From Rhizobium sp. NFR07 (GTDB lineage: Bacteria > Pseudomonadota > Alphaproteobacteria > Rhizobiales > Rhizobiaceae): 42,104 nucleotides of DNA. Of this stretch, positions 1 through 7,578 are shown one piece after another. The translations under genes and the position numbers were made by a program. Under the pieces are notes generated by a model. It did not search any database. It was given only the letters and a program-made list of their open reading frames with translations, and was not told where the DNA came from. The stretch is from positions 1-42,104 of the forward strand of contig NZ_FOKM01000028.1 in NCBI RefSeq assembly GCF_900111905.1, written 5' to 3'. Numbering within the stretch: position 1 is the stretch's first letter; each line of letters starts with the position of its first letter.

Positions 1-41
1 ACGGCTCGCGGTGTTGCTATGTCACGCAGAAGAGGCTTTCG

Positions 42-350
42 ATGTCAGAGGCTGATGAAGACCAGGAGTTCGCCAGATGCTTCGCTGAAGGGCGACGAGC
101 AGGGCGGATTGGTTTGTCGCCGATCGCAAATCCATACATGCAAGCTGACGCGATCTGTTTAGCCGCTTGGGTTGAAGGGCATGCCTCAGTCGATATGATA
201 AGCCTATCAGGTGCGGATCGCGCGGCTATATTCGATGAAGGATCGATCGCAGGGCAAACAGGCGAGCCCGCAACATCATGCCCATATCTTGACGATGAGG
301 AACCAGAGCGAATGGAGATATGGTTATTAGGGTATGCTCCAAATGTCTAA
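42..350 (+). CDS. Protein with two ribosome-modulation-factor-like motifs
   Basis: 102 aa. A GAGG ribosome-binding site lies just upstream of the ATG. Residues about 11-48 have the RMF pattern EGRRAG..G...NPY......W.EG. Residues about 63-99 repeat it as EGSIAG..G...CPY......W..GY. E. coli RMF (55 aa) carries one copy, with G..AG..G....CPY and W..GW, and binds 70S ribosomes to form inactive 100S dimers in stationary phase. I infer a ribosome-associated stress or stationary-phase role; a tandem double-RMF protein could bind differently from the single-domain factor. The 100 bp downstream is short intergenic DNA ending at the IS66 insertion. The family match rests on motif spacing only, so the function is a moderately confident inference. 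Confidence 0.72.
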   Translation: MSEADEDQEFARCFAEGRRAGRIGLSPIANPYMQADAICLAAWVEGHASVDMISLSGADRAAIFDEGSIAGQTGEPATSCPYLDDEEPERMEIWLLGYAPNV

Positions 351-446
351 TTAGCCCATCCTGAGTTTTGCCGTGCGCATTTGCCAAGGGCACGAATGGA
401 CGACCATATCGCGTTTCCCCCGCGACTTAGAGCAGTCATGCCGGTA

Positions 447-454
447 CATGAAAG
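447..454. repeat. IS66 target-site duplication, left copy
   Basis: The 8-bp sequence CATGAAAG directly abuts the left end of the IS66 element and is repeated exactly at 3487-3494. IS66 elements normally generate 8-bp duplications, so the insertion is intact and fairly recent. Confidence 0.95.
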
Positions 455-482
455 GTAAGCGCTGTCTCCCCGCTACCTTGAC
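455..482 (+). repeat. IS66 left terminal inverted repeat
   Basis: Begins GTAAGCGCTGT. It matches the reverse complement of the right end at 19 of 28 positions, and GTAAGC is the usual IS66 terminus. Confidence 0.88.
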
Positions 483-578
483 CCATTTGAAGTAGCTCGT
501 TTCCAGCGCTACCGCTGAGACAGAGATGCTTAGAATTCGCCTACAGCTACTCCGTAGTGAATTGCTTCAAATGGTGGC

Positions 579-941
579 TCACTTTCCGGACACATTGATT
601 TTTCGTTCGGTATCAGGAGTGCTGATCCAATCACGCCAAGTTCGATAGGTAATCTCGCCTGACGCAATTCCTTCAATGATATCACGACACAGGCGCTCCT
701 GTAGAGCGGAGCGAGTTAAGCCGCTCTTTTGCCGAAGCTCCTTTAGTCCAGCTTCGCTCAGCTCCAGAAAACCAGTTTTGGGGCAGCCCTTGATCATCTC
801 GTCATGCGTGGATGGAAGCTGCCGAATTATGGATGCGCTGTATTCGAATGTTTCGGCGTTCAAGGGCTGCGGATTGCCTTGTGCGACAGCGTGACCAGTG
901 ATCGTGAGATAGGCAATCAGAAACAAGCGCCCAGTATTCAT
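579..941 (-). CDS. Passenger gene in IS66: small secreted protein of unknown function
   Basis: 120 aa. The N-terminus (about 21 residues ending in AVAQG) looks like a Sec signal peptide with an Ala-x-Ala cleavage site. The mature part is about 100 aa, hydrophilic, with two cysteines (in KGCPKTG and ERLCRDI) that could pair in the periplasm. I recognise no family. The gene lies inside the IS66 ends, between tnpC and the left inverted repeat, in the same direction as the transposition genes. It would be mobilised with them and could be read from the tnp transcript. The ribosome-binding site is weak (GGGGAT). Whether it is cargo giving the host a phenotype or a host gene captured by chance cannot be told from sequence alone. 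Confidence 0.6.
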   Translation of the reverse strand: MNTGRLFLIAYLTITGHAVAQGNPQPLNAETFEYSASIIRQLPSTHDEMIKGCPKTGFLELSEAGLKELRQKSGLTRSALQERLCRDIIEGIASGEITYRTWRDWISTPDTERKINVSGK

Positions 942-1053
942 CTATGATCCCCAGCAGCGTTGAAGCGATTGCGAGCAGATTACGTCGCCGCGATGCTGTC
1001 AAGTTGGGATGGTGAAATTCGATGTCACGAGCGAATTGGCTCGATAGCAGACT

Positions 1054-2598
1054 TCAGCCTTGTGCTGGCTGCGGATAATTCCACGGCATCAGCACGTCAA
1101 TCTGACTCTGCCTGTGCCCATTGACGATGGTGCTGAGCGTGGCGGACAGGTAGGCGAACGGATCGACAGCGTTGAGCTTGCAGGTTTCGATGAGCGAGGC
1201 GATGGTCGCCCAGTTCTCGGCTCCTGCATCGTGTCCGGCGAAGAGCGTATTCTTCCTGTTCAAGGCAATCGGCCTGATTGTTCTTTCGACTGTGTTGTTG
1301 TCGATCTCAATGCGGCCGTCGCTGAGAAATAGGCAGAGTCCGTTCCAGTATTTGTCGATGTAGGCAAGAGCCTCACCGAGCGGCGACTTGCCAGCGACAC
1401 GGGCGCGATGATGCGTCAGCCAAGTTCGCATGTCCGCAATCAATGGCGATGATCGTTCTTGCCGCCCGGCGAGGCGAGCTTCTGCGGAGAGCCCGCGTAG
1501 TTCGGTCTCTATCCGATAGAGTTCGCCTATCCGCCGTACGCCGTCCTCTGCAATTGGTGCCGATCCGCTGCGCGTGATCTCGACCAGCTTGCGACGAGCA
1601 TGGGCCCAACAATAGGCAAGCCGGATATCCGGTCCAACGCGATCCGGTGCGATCAGGCGATTATATCCGGCATATCCATCGACTTGGAGGATGCCTGCGA
1701 ACCCTTGCAATATCCGCTCGGCATATAGACCACTGCGACCGGGTGCGTAGGTAAGGGCAACACCGGGCGGCGCACCGCCGCGCCACGGTCGGTCATCACG
1801 AGCCAAGGCCCAGAAGTATCCGGTCTTGGTCTTCCGGGAGCCAGGATCGAGGACCGGCGCACGTGTCTCGTCCATGAACAGCTTCGTCGACCGCTTCAGG
1901 TCGGCGATAAGAGCGTCGAAGACCGGGCGGAGTTCGAATCCTGCCCGGCCAACCCAGTCGGCAAGAGTGGATCGATCAAGATCGATGCCCTGTCGACTCA
2001 TGATCTGAGCCTGCCGATAGAGCGGCAGGTGATCGGCATATTTGGACACCAACACATGCGCGATGGTCGCCTCGGTCGGCAGTCCAGCGTGGATCAATCG
2101 TGCAGGCGCTGGAGCCTGGGAAACGCCATCGGTGCAAGCACGGCAGGCATATTTGGGACGACGAGTGACGATGACGCGGAACTGCGCCGGGATGACATCC
2201 AGTCGCTCGGACACGTCCTCCCCGATGCAATGCAAGCCGCCACCACAGGTGCAGATCAAGCTTTCCGGCTCGATCACCTCTTCGACACGAGGAAGGTGCG
2301 CGGGAAGAGAGCCCCGATTGGCGGCGCGTGGTTTGGGTTGCGGTTTGCCCGGAGCACTGTCGGCCTCGTCTTCGGCATGAATCGCCGCAATGGCCGTTTC
2401 CAAGTCTTCCAGTGCAAGATCGAACTGCTCAGGGTCAGTCTTCTCGGATTTACGACCGAAGGCTGCCTGCTTAAAAGCAGCGACCAGTTTCTCCAGCCGC
2501 TCGATCCGCTCATCCTTGCGGGCTTCACGCGCCTGCGACGCAACCAGCATCGCCTTCAGGGCATCGATATCGTCTGGAAGATCGACCGCATCCAACAT
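1054..2598 (-). CDS. tnpC: IS66 family transposase TnpC
   Basis: 514 aa, full length for IS66 TnpC. In order: an N-terminal leucine-rich coiled coil (about residues 10-45) followed by the FGRKSEK motif; an acidic linker; a zinc-binding segment with CTCGG and a later CRAC pair; and the DDE transposase core. Visible core motifs are MDETR, LQVDGYAGYN, CWAHARRKL and IEIDNNTVERTIRP, which supply the expected acidic residues. The C-terminus ends in the usual segment after LIETCKLN. No frameshift is seen. It catalyses transposition of the element together with the TnpA and TnpB accessory proteins encoded upstream. Confidence 0.96.
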   Translation of the reverse strand: MLDAVDLPDDIDALKAMLVASQAREARKDERIERLEKLVAAFKQAAFGRKSEKTDPEQFDLALEDLETAIAAIHAEDEADSAPGKPQPKPRAANRGSLPAHLPRVEEVIEPESLICTCGGGLHCIGEDVSERLDVIPAQFRVIVTRRPKYACRACTDGVSQAPAPARLIHAGLPTEATIAHVLVSKYADHLPLYRQAQIMSRQGIDLDRSTLADWVGRAGFELRPVFDALIADLKRSTKLFMDETRAPVLDPGSRKTKTGYFWALARDDRPWRGGAPPGVALTYAPGRSGLYAERILQGFAGILQVDGYAGYNRLIAPDRVGPDIRLAYCWAHARRKLVEITRSGSAPIAEDGVRRIGELYRIETELRGLSAEARLAGRQERSSPLIADMRTWLTHHRARVAGKSPLGEALAYIDKYWNGLCLFLSDGRIEIDNNTVERTIRPIALNRKNTLFAGHDAGAENWATIASLIETCKLNAVDPFAYLSATLSTIVNGHRQSQIDVLMPWNYPQPAQG

Positions 2599-2666
2599 AC
2601 TGGAAGTTTATCAAATTGGGCGGCGTCTCGCTGTCGGAATTTACGAACCGAGTCATCGTGACGCAC

Positions 2667-3020
2667 CTACTCGATTGCCGTTGGCGCTCTTACCTCAACA
2701 GAACGGACCCGCCGCCAGTCGAGCCCCGCAAATAGCGCCTCAAACTGGGCATGGCCTAAGGTCATCAGACCGTCCCGGATGTCTGGCCAAGTGAACGTGT
2801 GCTCCTCCAGTCGTTTGTAGGCCATCACCAGACCGCTGCCATCCCAGTAGATCAGCTTCAATCGGTCCGCCTTGCGTGATCGGAATACGAAGACCGTCCC
2901 CGTAAATGGGTCCTTGTGCAGCTCGTTCTTGACCAGTGCGGCCAAGCCGTCGTGACCCTTGCGAAAATCGACAGGCTTGGTCGCCACCATGATCCGAACC
3001 CGGTTCGACGGAAAGATCAT
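2667..3020 (-). CDS. tnpB: IS66 accessory protein TnpB (Orf2)
   Basis: 117 aa. It contains the family signature: an N-terminal NRVRIMVATKPVDFRKGHDGLAAL type segment, then F.GTVFVFRSRKADRLKLIYWDG and the W......R..RSVEVRAP tail. The ATG overlaps the tnpA stop as ATGA at 3017-3020, indicating translational coupling; a longer open frame upstream is only a shadow of tnpA. TnpB is required with TnpA and TnpC for transposition of IS66-type elements, though its biochemical role is unsettled. Confidence 0.94.
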   Translation of the reverse strand: MIFPSNRVRIMVATKPVDFRKGHDGLAALVKNELHKDPFTGTVFVFRSRKADRLKLIYWDGSGLVMAYKRLEEHTFTWPDIRDGLMTLGHAQFEALFAGLDWRRVRSVEVRAPTAIE

Positions 3021-3403
3021 GCCGGAACCGCACAAGCCCGCGCAACGGCGGCGATCCGGGAGGCGGACGCGCCTTCCTCCAAGCGGATGGTGACAGCGCC
3101 GACAATGATCTCGGGACGGCTGGCTTTCTTGATGGGCGGCTCCACAACTGGTGGATCGACGACAACCGCCGCGAACTCCACCGCATCCTCGGGTGCTGGC
3201 AGAACCAGCTTGCCCTGCCGTGCCATCGTTCGCCAAGTCGACAGGTGGTTCGGCTTCAGCCCATATCGCTCAGCTACTTCATTCACCAACGCTCCGGGCC
3301 GTAGGCTTTCCGAAACGATCTGCGCCTTGATCTCGTCCGGCCAGTGCCGATGCTGCTCACGCCCAGACTTTCTGGTCGTGAGAAACTCCAATGTACTCTC
3401 CAT
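3017..3403 (-). CDS. tnpA: IS66 accessory protein TnpA (Orf1), HTH
   Basis: 128 aa from the ATG at 3403, which has GGAG about 8 bases upstream; an in-frame ATG at 3442 would add 13 residues. The helix-turn-helix region reads HWPDEIKAQIVSESLRPGA, then VAERYGLKPNHLSTWR, the transposase_8-like fold of IS66 TnpA. The C-terminal part contains IIVGAVTIRLEEGASASRIAAV, also typical. It is the first gene of the tnpABC operon, about 85 bp inside the right inverted repeat, where the transposase promoter is expected. Confidence 0.92.
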   Translation of the reverse strand: MESTLEFLTTRKSGREQHRHWPDEIKAQIVSESLRPGALVNEVAERYGLKPNHLSTWRTMARQGKLVLPAPEDAVEFAAVVVDPPVVEPPIKKASRPEIIVGAVTIRLEEGASASRIAAVARACAVPA

Positions 3404-3458
3404 GGAGAAACTCCAGTTGCTCGTCCGTGGAAAGGCGATCACAGATCACGGCGGCGAG

Positions 3459-3486
3459 GACAACGTGGGAGCGGAACACCGCTTAC
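3459..3486 (-). repeat. IS66 right terminal inverted repeat
   Basis: Read from the outside in (minus strand) it begins GTAAGCGGTGT, matching the left end at 19 of 28 positions. It sits directly upstream of tnpA. Confidence 0.88.
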
Positions 3487-3494
3487 CATGAAAG
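3487..3494. repeat. IS66 target-site duplication, right copy
   Basis: CATGAAAG, identical to 447-454, immediately outside the right inverted repeat. Confidence 0.95.
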
Positions 3495-3845
3495 AGCCGG
3501 CAACCATAGTAAGGGGCTTGCCGTTACCTGTGCGTTGGAAACCAATATGGCGGTGCGTTGGGACGAGTTGCCGTTTAGAGGGTCAGTGCGTTCACTGCCA
3601 TTAAAACTGGCAGACAAGACGCAGCGATAGCCGCGGCCCACGTCACCAATATTTTCGCGATGTAAATCCGGCGAGCTTTCGTCGCATTCCACTCGTAATA
3701 CACGCCATTTCTCCACGGAACTCTGGCATTACATCAACCATTGCTAATCCGCGATGTGAAGTAGCATGGTGGCAACAGTGGCGTATATTTTGCCAAATGG
3801 ACGCCATTCCGTTGCGAACTCGCAAACTCATAAGGGACCGTCCCC
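3495..3845. other. Intergenic stretch, no gene seen
   Basis: About 350 bp between the IS66 element and the truncated cyclodeaminase gene. Open frames here are short and show no recognisable protein. Only the last 15 bp carry a signal, an AAGGGA ribosome-binding site for the ATG at 3846. Confidence 0.5.
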
Positions 3846-4086
3846 ATGCGGATCGAAGAGTGCTCCATCAATGAAATTCTATCAGAAATCGGCCAGGTTT
3901 CTCCGCGTGTGAGCGGGAGTACGGCTGCACTGATTGCGGCGCAACTGGGTCTCGCAATAGCAAGGATGGCTTTTCTTGTATCGGCTCGCCACGGTGCCGA
4001 CACACAGCTTGAGGTGACGCTCTTGGCGTCGCTGGCACATGACATAAAAAAAGCTGCCGATCGCGATCGAGCGTTCGCGAGAGCGT
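3846..4086 (+). pseudogene. 5' fragment of a cyclodeaminase/cyclohydrolase (FTCD_C-type) gene
   Basis: The first ~80 residues, from MRIEECSINEIL through SGSTAALIAAQLGLAIARM to LASLAHDIKKAADRDRAFA, resemble the N-terminus of the formiminotransferase-cyclodeaminase C-terminal family: a helical start, the G-rich SGS/TAAL turn, and a DRAF motif leading into the next helix. Full family members are about 200 residues. After about 4086 the frame stays open to 4409 but reads antisense to another gene fragment, so the homologous part ends there. An AAGGGA ribosome-binding site precedes the ATG. The intact enzyme would act in one-carbon/folate chemistry; this fragment lacks most of the fold. Family assignment is from motif reading only. 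Confidence 0.55.
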
Positions 4087-4422
4087 TCCCGCTCCCGCTC
4101 CCAACGTATATACGGCCGCGGGCCTTGCCTCTCGGGCCCAGGCCTTCAGACCGAAACGCAGAATGGCTGCGCCGAGCCGACATTCCTCCTCGAGGCGGTA
4201 AGGGATGCTTGCAAAGTAGTGATTGTCGAACGCACCCCAGAGACGTCGATGAGTGTCCGCAAATGCGAGGCAGTCCACGTCCTTTCCAAGGAGAACTTCA
4301 TCGGCATATGGTTTTCCCATATCCGGTTGATTGGCGGTTCCACGAGCCGTTTGTTCGAAGAACTCGGCAAAAGCGCACAGTCGTGGTGCCCGGCGCCATT
4401 GGTTTATGATTTCGCTGTTCAT
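4071..4422 (-). pseudogene. 5' fragment of a class I SAM-dependent methyltransferase gene
   Basis: Starts at the ATG at 4422, preceded by GAGAGG. About 117 residues read like the N-terminal helices of a class I methyltransferase, ending in the SAM-binding motif I (VYTLGAGAGTLSRTL, residues about 104-118). The family needs another 100 or more residues with motifs II-IV, but the sequence then runs into the antisense of the cyclodeaminase fragment. The frame stays open to 3868, so a chimeric protein of about 184 aa could be made. The two fragments face each other with a junction at about 4070-4090, which points to a deletion or inversion that joined two genes tail-on. The substrate is unknown. 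Confidence 0.5.
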
Positions 4423-4599
4423 CACAACCTCTCTCTAATGGAAGCTGCAGGATTGCCGCTGTGATCCAGCCTGAAACGTTGACGCACCAAAGCTGCTCGA
4501 CAGAGCGAGGATCCAGTTCGTCGTGCAACCACGCAACCTGTCGATTCAGTGAGGCTTGTGCTCTGAGGACAATCCGGTCTTTCTTCTATCGACGGCGTC

Positions 4600-5307
4600 T
4601 CAAATGTCGATGATCTCAAGTGCGGTGGCTCGCGCCACAGCCTGTGAAACCGTCCTGGCAAGAAGCTTTTGTTTCGCCGAATGGACGTATTGCCGGACAG
4701 CGCTCTCTGAGATTTGCAAATCGCCAGCAATCTGTTTGAAGAGAAGACCCTCCCCGAGAAGGGTAAGGCATTGACGCTCACGCCGAGAAAGAGCCTTGGG
4801 GCTGTTCGACGACCGAAGACCCGAGAGAGCGACATAGCGTTCATGGAAATGGCGGCCGAATGCGAAGAGGGCATCTTCACATAGTGCGCATTGCCGCCGC
4901 CATTCGCGCATGGAGAGATTCGACGTCACCGAGAGAAGGCTGCGTTCGCCATCCGCCGCTCGGATTGGTACCGTCAGTCCATATCGGCCAACTCCAAAGG
5001 ATCGTGCCTCGTCGAAAAATTTCCGAATGGTGACCCGACGATCACCAACCAAGGACCAATGGAATGGGAAAAAAGACCTCCGTGCCTCCTCGATGATTGG
5101 GTCTATCTCGAAGTAGTTGCGCCGCACGTAAATCTCCGTCCATCCCGCCGGATAGGTTGTAACGAAAGGCGGGGTCGCTTCTTCCCGGATACCCACCCTG
5201 GCCAACAAAAACGTCAGGTGCGCGAGCCGGAACGCTTCGCGTGCCCTATGCGTGTCGATCTCCAGCTCCTGCATTACAGGCCGGCAATCAAAAGCCGGAT
5301 GCTCCAT
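4600..5307 (-). CDS. LuxR-family acyl-homoserine-lactone-responsive regulator, no LuxI nearby
   Basis: 235 aa, normal for a quorum-sensing LuxR. The N-terminal ligand-binding domain keeps the invariant set with correct spacing: W and Y in GWTEIY (TraR/LuxR W57, Y61), D of IDP (D70) and W of FHW (W85). The C-terminal GerE helix-turn-helix keeps E, L and G of RERQCLTLLGEG (E178, L182, G188), then IAGDLQISESAVRQYVHSAKQKL. All seven hallmark residues are present, so it should bind an acyl-HSL and DNA. No synthase gene is seen in the window, so it is a solo or is served by a distant LuxI. It diverges, across 112 bp, from the GGDEF-EAL gene, a plausible target. Confidence 0.93.
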   Translation of the reverse strand: MEHPAFDCRPVMQELEIDTHRAREAFRLAHLTFLLARVGIREEATPPFVTTYPAGWTEIYVRRNYFEIDPIIEEARRSFFPFHWSLVGDRRVTIRKFFDEARSFGVGRYGLTVPIRAADGERSLLSVTSNLSMREWRRQCALCEDALFAFGRHFHERYVALSGLRSSNSPKALSRRERQCLTLLGEGLLFKQIAGDLQISESAVRQYVHSAKQKLLARTVSQAVARATALEIIDI

Positions 5308-5419
5308 CTTTATTTCTCGCTAACCGTGTCAGAAGAAACCCTCACCTTTTACGGGCTTCTAGTCTCGGCAGGTAAGGATCGCCAATTATCGTGGAGCGGA
5401 CTCAAACCCGCAGGCTGCC
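5308..5419. promoter_or_regulatory. Divergent intergenic region between luxR-type and GGDEF-EAL genes
   Basis: 112 bp that must hold both promoters. It contains an imperfect inverted repeat at 5331-5360 (AGAAG...CCC, about 11 bp, GGG.CTTCT) that could be a regulator site. The spacing is not a standard lux box and I could not assign -35/-10 elements with confidence. Confidence 0.3.
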
Positions 5420-7030
5420 ATGAATGCCACAATGTACCTATCGCAAAAGCCCGAAGCGACCGCAGCTGACATTCTCAGTTATGAACAGATCCTGGACGTT
5501 CTGCCGCATCCCATTTTGTTGGTACGGTTCGACGGGGTCATAATCTATGCCAATCAGGCCAGCCAGGCCATGTTGGAAGCAGTCGTAGGGAAAGATGTAT
5601 ATCAGCTGTTCCCAAGCTTTTCACCGAGGATTGTCACTGATGCTGATCACTCGACGCATTTAATAGTGTCGAAAGACGGTAGAAGCTTCGAGGCCACTCC
5701 TGAGTTCGTAAGTGATGGAATAATCCTCCTAGATCTACGGCGTCTCTTGAACGGCCCGGTTGGCACCGCGTCGAGGGATCGGGACGAACTAACAGGCCTT
5801 ATGAACCGCCAGGCGCTGTTGTCGCGTATGTCCCGCACCCTTGGTCAAGGAGGGGCTTGTCGCCCAATTGCCGTCCACTGCCTTGATCTTGACCGTTTCA
5901 AGATGGTCAACGACACACTTGGGCACGTGGTAGGCGACCTGCTTCTGAAGAAGGTGGCTGGCCGGCTGCAATCCGCTTGCGGCGGCGGTGACGCCATTGC
6001 GCGCATCGGCGGAGATGAATTCGTTATACTGCAGCATGACGTAACTGACGAGGCGACGGCAGCGAAGTTGGCCTCGCGGATCGTCGATATTGTTGGCCGT
6101 ACCTATGTCATACATAGCCATACCATCAACATAGGCGTTAGCGTCGGGGTAGCTATCGAAACCGAAGCGTCGCAGGCATGCAATCTCCTTCGTAACGGAG
6201 AGCTGGCTTTGTCCGAGGCGAAAACGGACCGTGGTCGTTACTGCATTTTTCAGCCGGGCATGGATACCTGTCTCATCCAACGTCGGGAAATCGAAGTCGA
6301 CCTTCGACGAGCCGTGGCCTTGAAACAGTTCAAGCTGAACTACCAGCCGTTCGTGGATGTGTTGACGAACGAAGTGGCCGGTTTCGAGGCTCTTCTTCGC
6401 TGGGAGCATCCTGCCAAGGGCTTTATCCCTCCCCTTACTTTCATTCCGGTCGCGGAAGAAACAGGTCTCATCACGAAGATTGGGGACTGGGTGATGCGAA
6501 CAGCCTGTGAGGAAGCCGTCTCCTGGCCGGGCGAGGTGATCGTTGCGGTCAACGTATCGCCTCTTCAATTCCGTGCCCACACCCTCCTTCAAACAGTTGC
6601 ATCCGCTCTAGAACGATCAGGATTGCCCGCCCACCGTCTGGAAATTGAAATAACCGAGGGCGCCCTTCTCGACGACACAGAGAAGGTGGTGCAGACATTG
6701 AATGCCCTGCGTGATCTCGGGGTGAAGATCTCGATGGATGACTTCGGTACCGGATATTCGTCCCTTAGTTATTTGCAGAAATTCCCCTTCGACAAGATCA
6801 AGATCGATCGCTCTTTTGTTGCTGTTGATTCCGAAGATAGCGCCGCAATCCTCAAATCTATCGCCACGTTAGGCAACAGCCTCGGCATGGCAATCACGGC
6901 CGAAGGCGTTGAGACGACCGAGCAACTCGCCCGTGTCCGCTCAGAGCGTTGCACCCATGTGCAAGGCTACCTTACGGGTCGGCCGATGGGGGCCAATCAG
7001 ATCCCTTCGTTTTTCACGCAACTCGGCTGA
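5420..7030 (+). CDS. PAS-GGDEF-EAL cyclic di-GMP turnover protein
   Basis: 536 aa, cytosolic (no membrane segment seen). A PAS-like sensor fills about residues 20-110. The diguanylate cyclase domain follows with an intact GGDEF at 197-201, and the phosphodiesterase domain starts with EALLRWEH at 323. EAL catalytic motifs look complete: EITEG, DDFGTGYSSLSYL, FDKIKIDRSF, AEGVET and QGY. The inhibitory I-site RxxD before GGDEF reads GGGD, so product inhibition of the cyclase is probably absent. It could make or break c-di-GMP, and the EAL domain looks fully active. Only 18 bp separate it from the BLUF gene, so the two are likely co-transcribed. The start codon lacks a strong ribosome-binding site; an ATG 12 bases later is an alternative. 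Confidence 0.95.
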   Translation: MNATMYLSQKPEATAADILSYEQILDVLPHPILLVRFDGVIIYANQASQAMLEAVVGKDVYQLFPSFSPRIVTDADHSTHLIVSKDGRSFEATPEFVSDGIILLDLRRLLNGPVGTASRDRDELTGLMNRQALLSRMSRTLGQGGACRPIAVHCLDLDRFKMVNDTLGHVVGDLLLKKVAGRLQSACGGGDAIARIGGDEFVILQHDVTDEATAAKLASRIVDIVGRTYVIHSHTINIGVSVGVAIETEASQACNLLRNGELALSEAKTDRGRYCIFQPGMDTCLIQRREIEVDLRRAVALKQFKLNYQPFVDVLTNEVAGFEALLRWEHPAKGFIPPLTFIPVAEETGLITKIGDWVMRTACEEAVSWPGEVIVAVNVSPLQFRAHTLLQTVASALERSGLPAHRLEIEITEGALLDDTEKVVQTLNALRDLGVKISMDDFGTGYSSLSYLQKFPFDKIKIDRSFVAVDSEDSAAILKSIATLGNSLGMAITAEGVETTEQLARVRSERCTHVQGYLTGRPMGANQIPSFFTQLG

Positions 7031-7048
7031 GAGAAGGAAGTTTGAAAA

Positions 7049-7495
7049 ATGAAGAACAGCATGTTCCGGCTCGCTTATTATAGCCACAATCATCTCCCAG
7101 ATGACGCCGCGACGTTCGCCGTGAGCATTCAAGAGCTCCTGGAAAAGAGCCGGGCAAACAACCTACGTGATGGGATCACAGGTGCCCTTCTTTTTAACAA
7201 GGGATGTTTTGCGCAAGTGCTGGAGGGCTCGCTCGACAAGGTCGAAGCCGCCTTCGAAAGGATCCAGCAAGACGAGAGACATGGTGACGTGTCGCTACTT
7301 GCGCTCGACCCCATTGAACAGCGGTCATTTCCGAATTGGGCGATGGGTTTCATCGGTAAATCACAGAAATGTGCAGAACGCTTCTCCACAATCGGGACCT
7401 TGAGCGGATTCGACCCCACGGCGCTGAACGGCGGCGAGATCCAGTCCCTGCTGAGAGACCTGGCACTGGAGGAAGAGACTGCCTACCAATCGTAG
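7049..7495 (+). CDS. BLUF-domain blue-light receptor protein
   Basis: 148 aa with a good AAGGAAG ribosome-binding site. The BLUF flavin-binding fold covers about residues 5-102. The photocycle residues are present with AppA-like spacing: Tyr10 (in FRLAYYS), Asn38, Gln56 (in FAQVLEG), and the Trp97/Met99 pair in NWAMGF. The 45-residue tail has no known output domain, so this is a short BLUF protein that signals by contact with a partner. The adjacent PAS-GGDEF-EAL gene is the obvious partner. Light-regulated c-di-GMP turnover by BLUF-EAL fusions such as BlrP1 and YcgF-type proteins is known, and here the two halves appear as separate proteins in one operon. Partnering is inference. Confidence 0.93.
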   Translation: MKNSMFRLAYYSHNHLPDDAATFAVSIQELLEKSRANNLRDGITGALLFNKGCFAQVLEGSLDKVEAAFERIQQDERHGDVSLLALDPIEQRSFPNWAMGFIGKSQKCAERFSTIGTLSGFDPTALNGGEIQSLLRDLALEEETAYQS

Positions 7496-7578
7496 TCTCC
7501 ATAGGAACAGGCAGATAGGCTGCGATGTCATGCAGCAAGCCGATGAATTCGGGTGGGTGAAAACTTCTACTTTGAAGC

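Larger units (their letters stand above)
455..3486 (-). mobile_element. Complete IS66-family insertion sequence with a passenger gene
   Basis: The 3,032-bp element is bounded by imperfect inverted repeats that begin GTAAGCG at both ends, 19 of 28 positions matching (455-482 against 3459-3486). A perfect 8-bp direct repeat CATGAAAG flanks it. It carries tnpA, tnpB and tnpC in the usual IS66 order on the minus strand, with tnpA and tnpB overlapping by ATGA. It is longer than an ordinary IS66 because about 600 bp separate the tnpC stop from the left end. That space holds a 120-aa gene in the same orientation, which therefore moves with the element. The three transposition genes look intact, so it may still be active. 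Confidence 0.95.

Noticed and set aside
1930..1950. GTTCGAATCCTGCC, like the T-loop of a tRNA
   Set aside because: It lies inside the intact tnpC coding sequence and no acceptor, D or anticodon stem can be formed around it.
3868..4425. 185-codon minus-strand ORF read as one full protein
   Set aside because: Only the first ~117 residues look like a methyltransferase; the remainder is antisense to the cyclodeaminase fragment, so it is a fused frame rather than a full gene.
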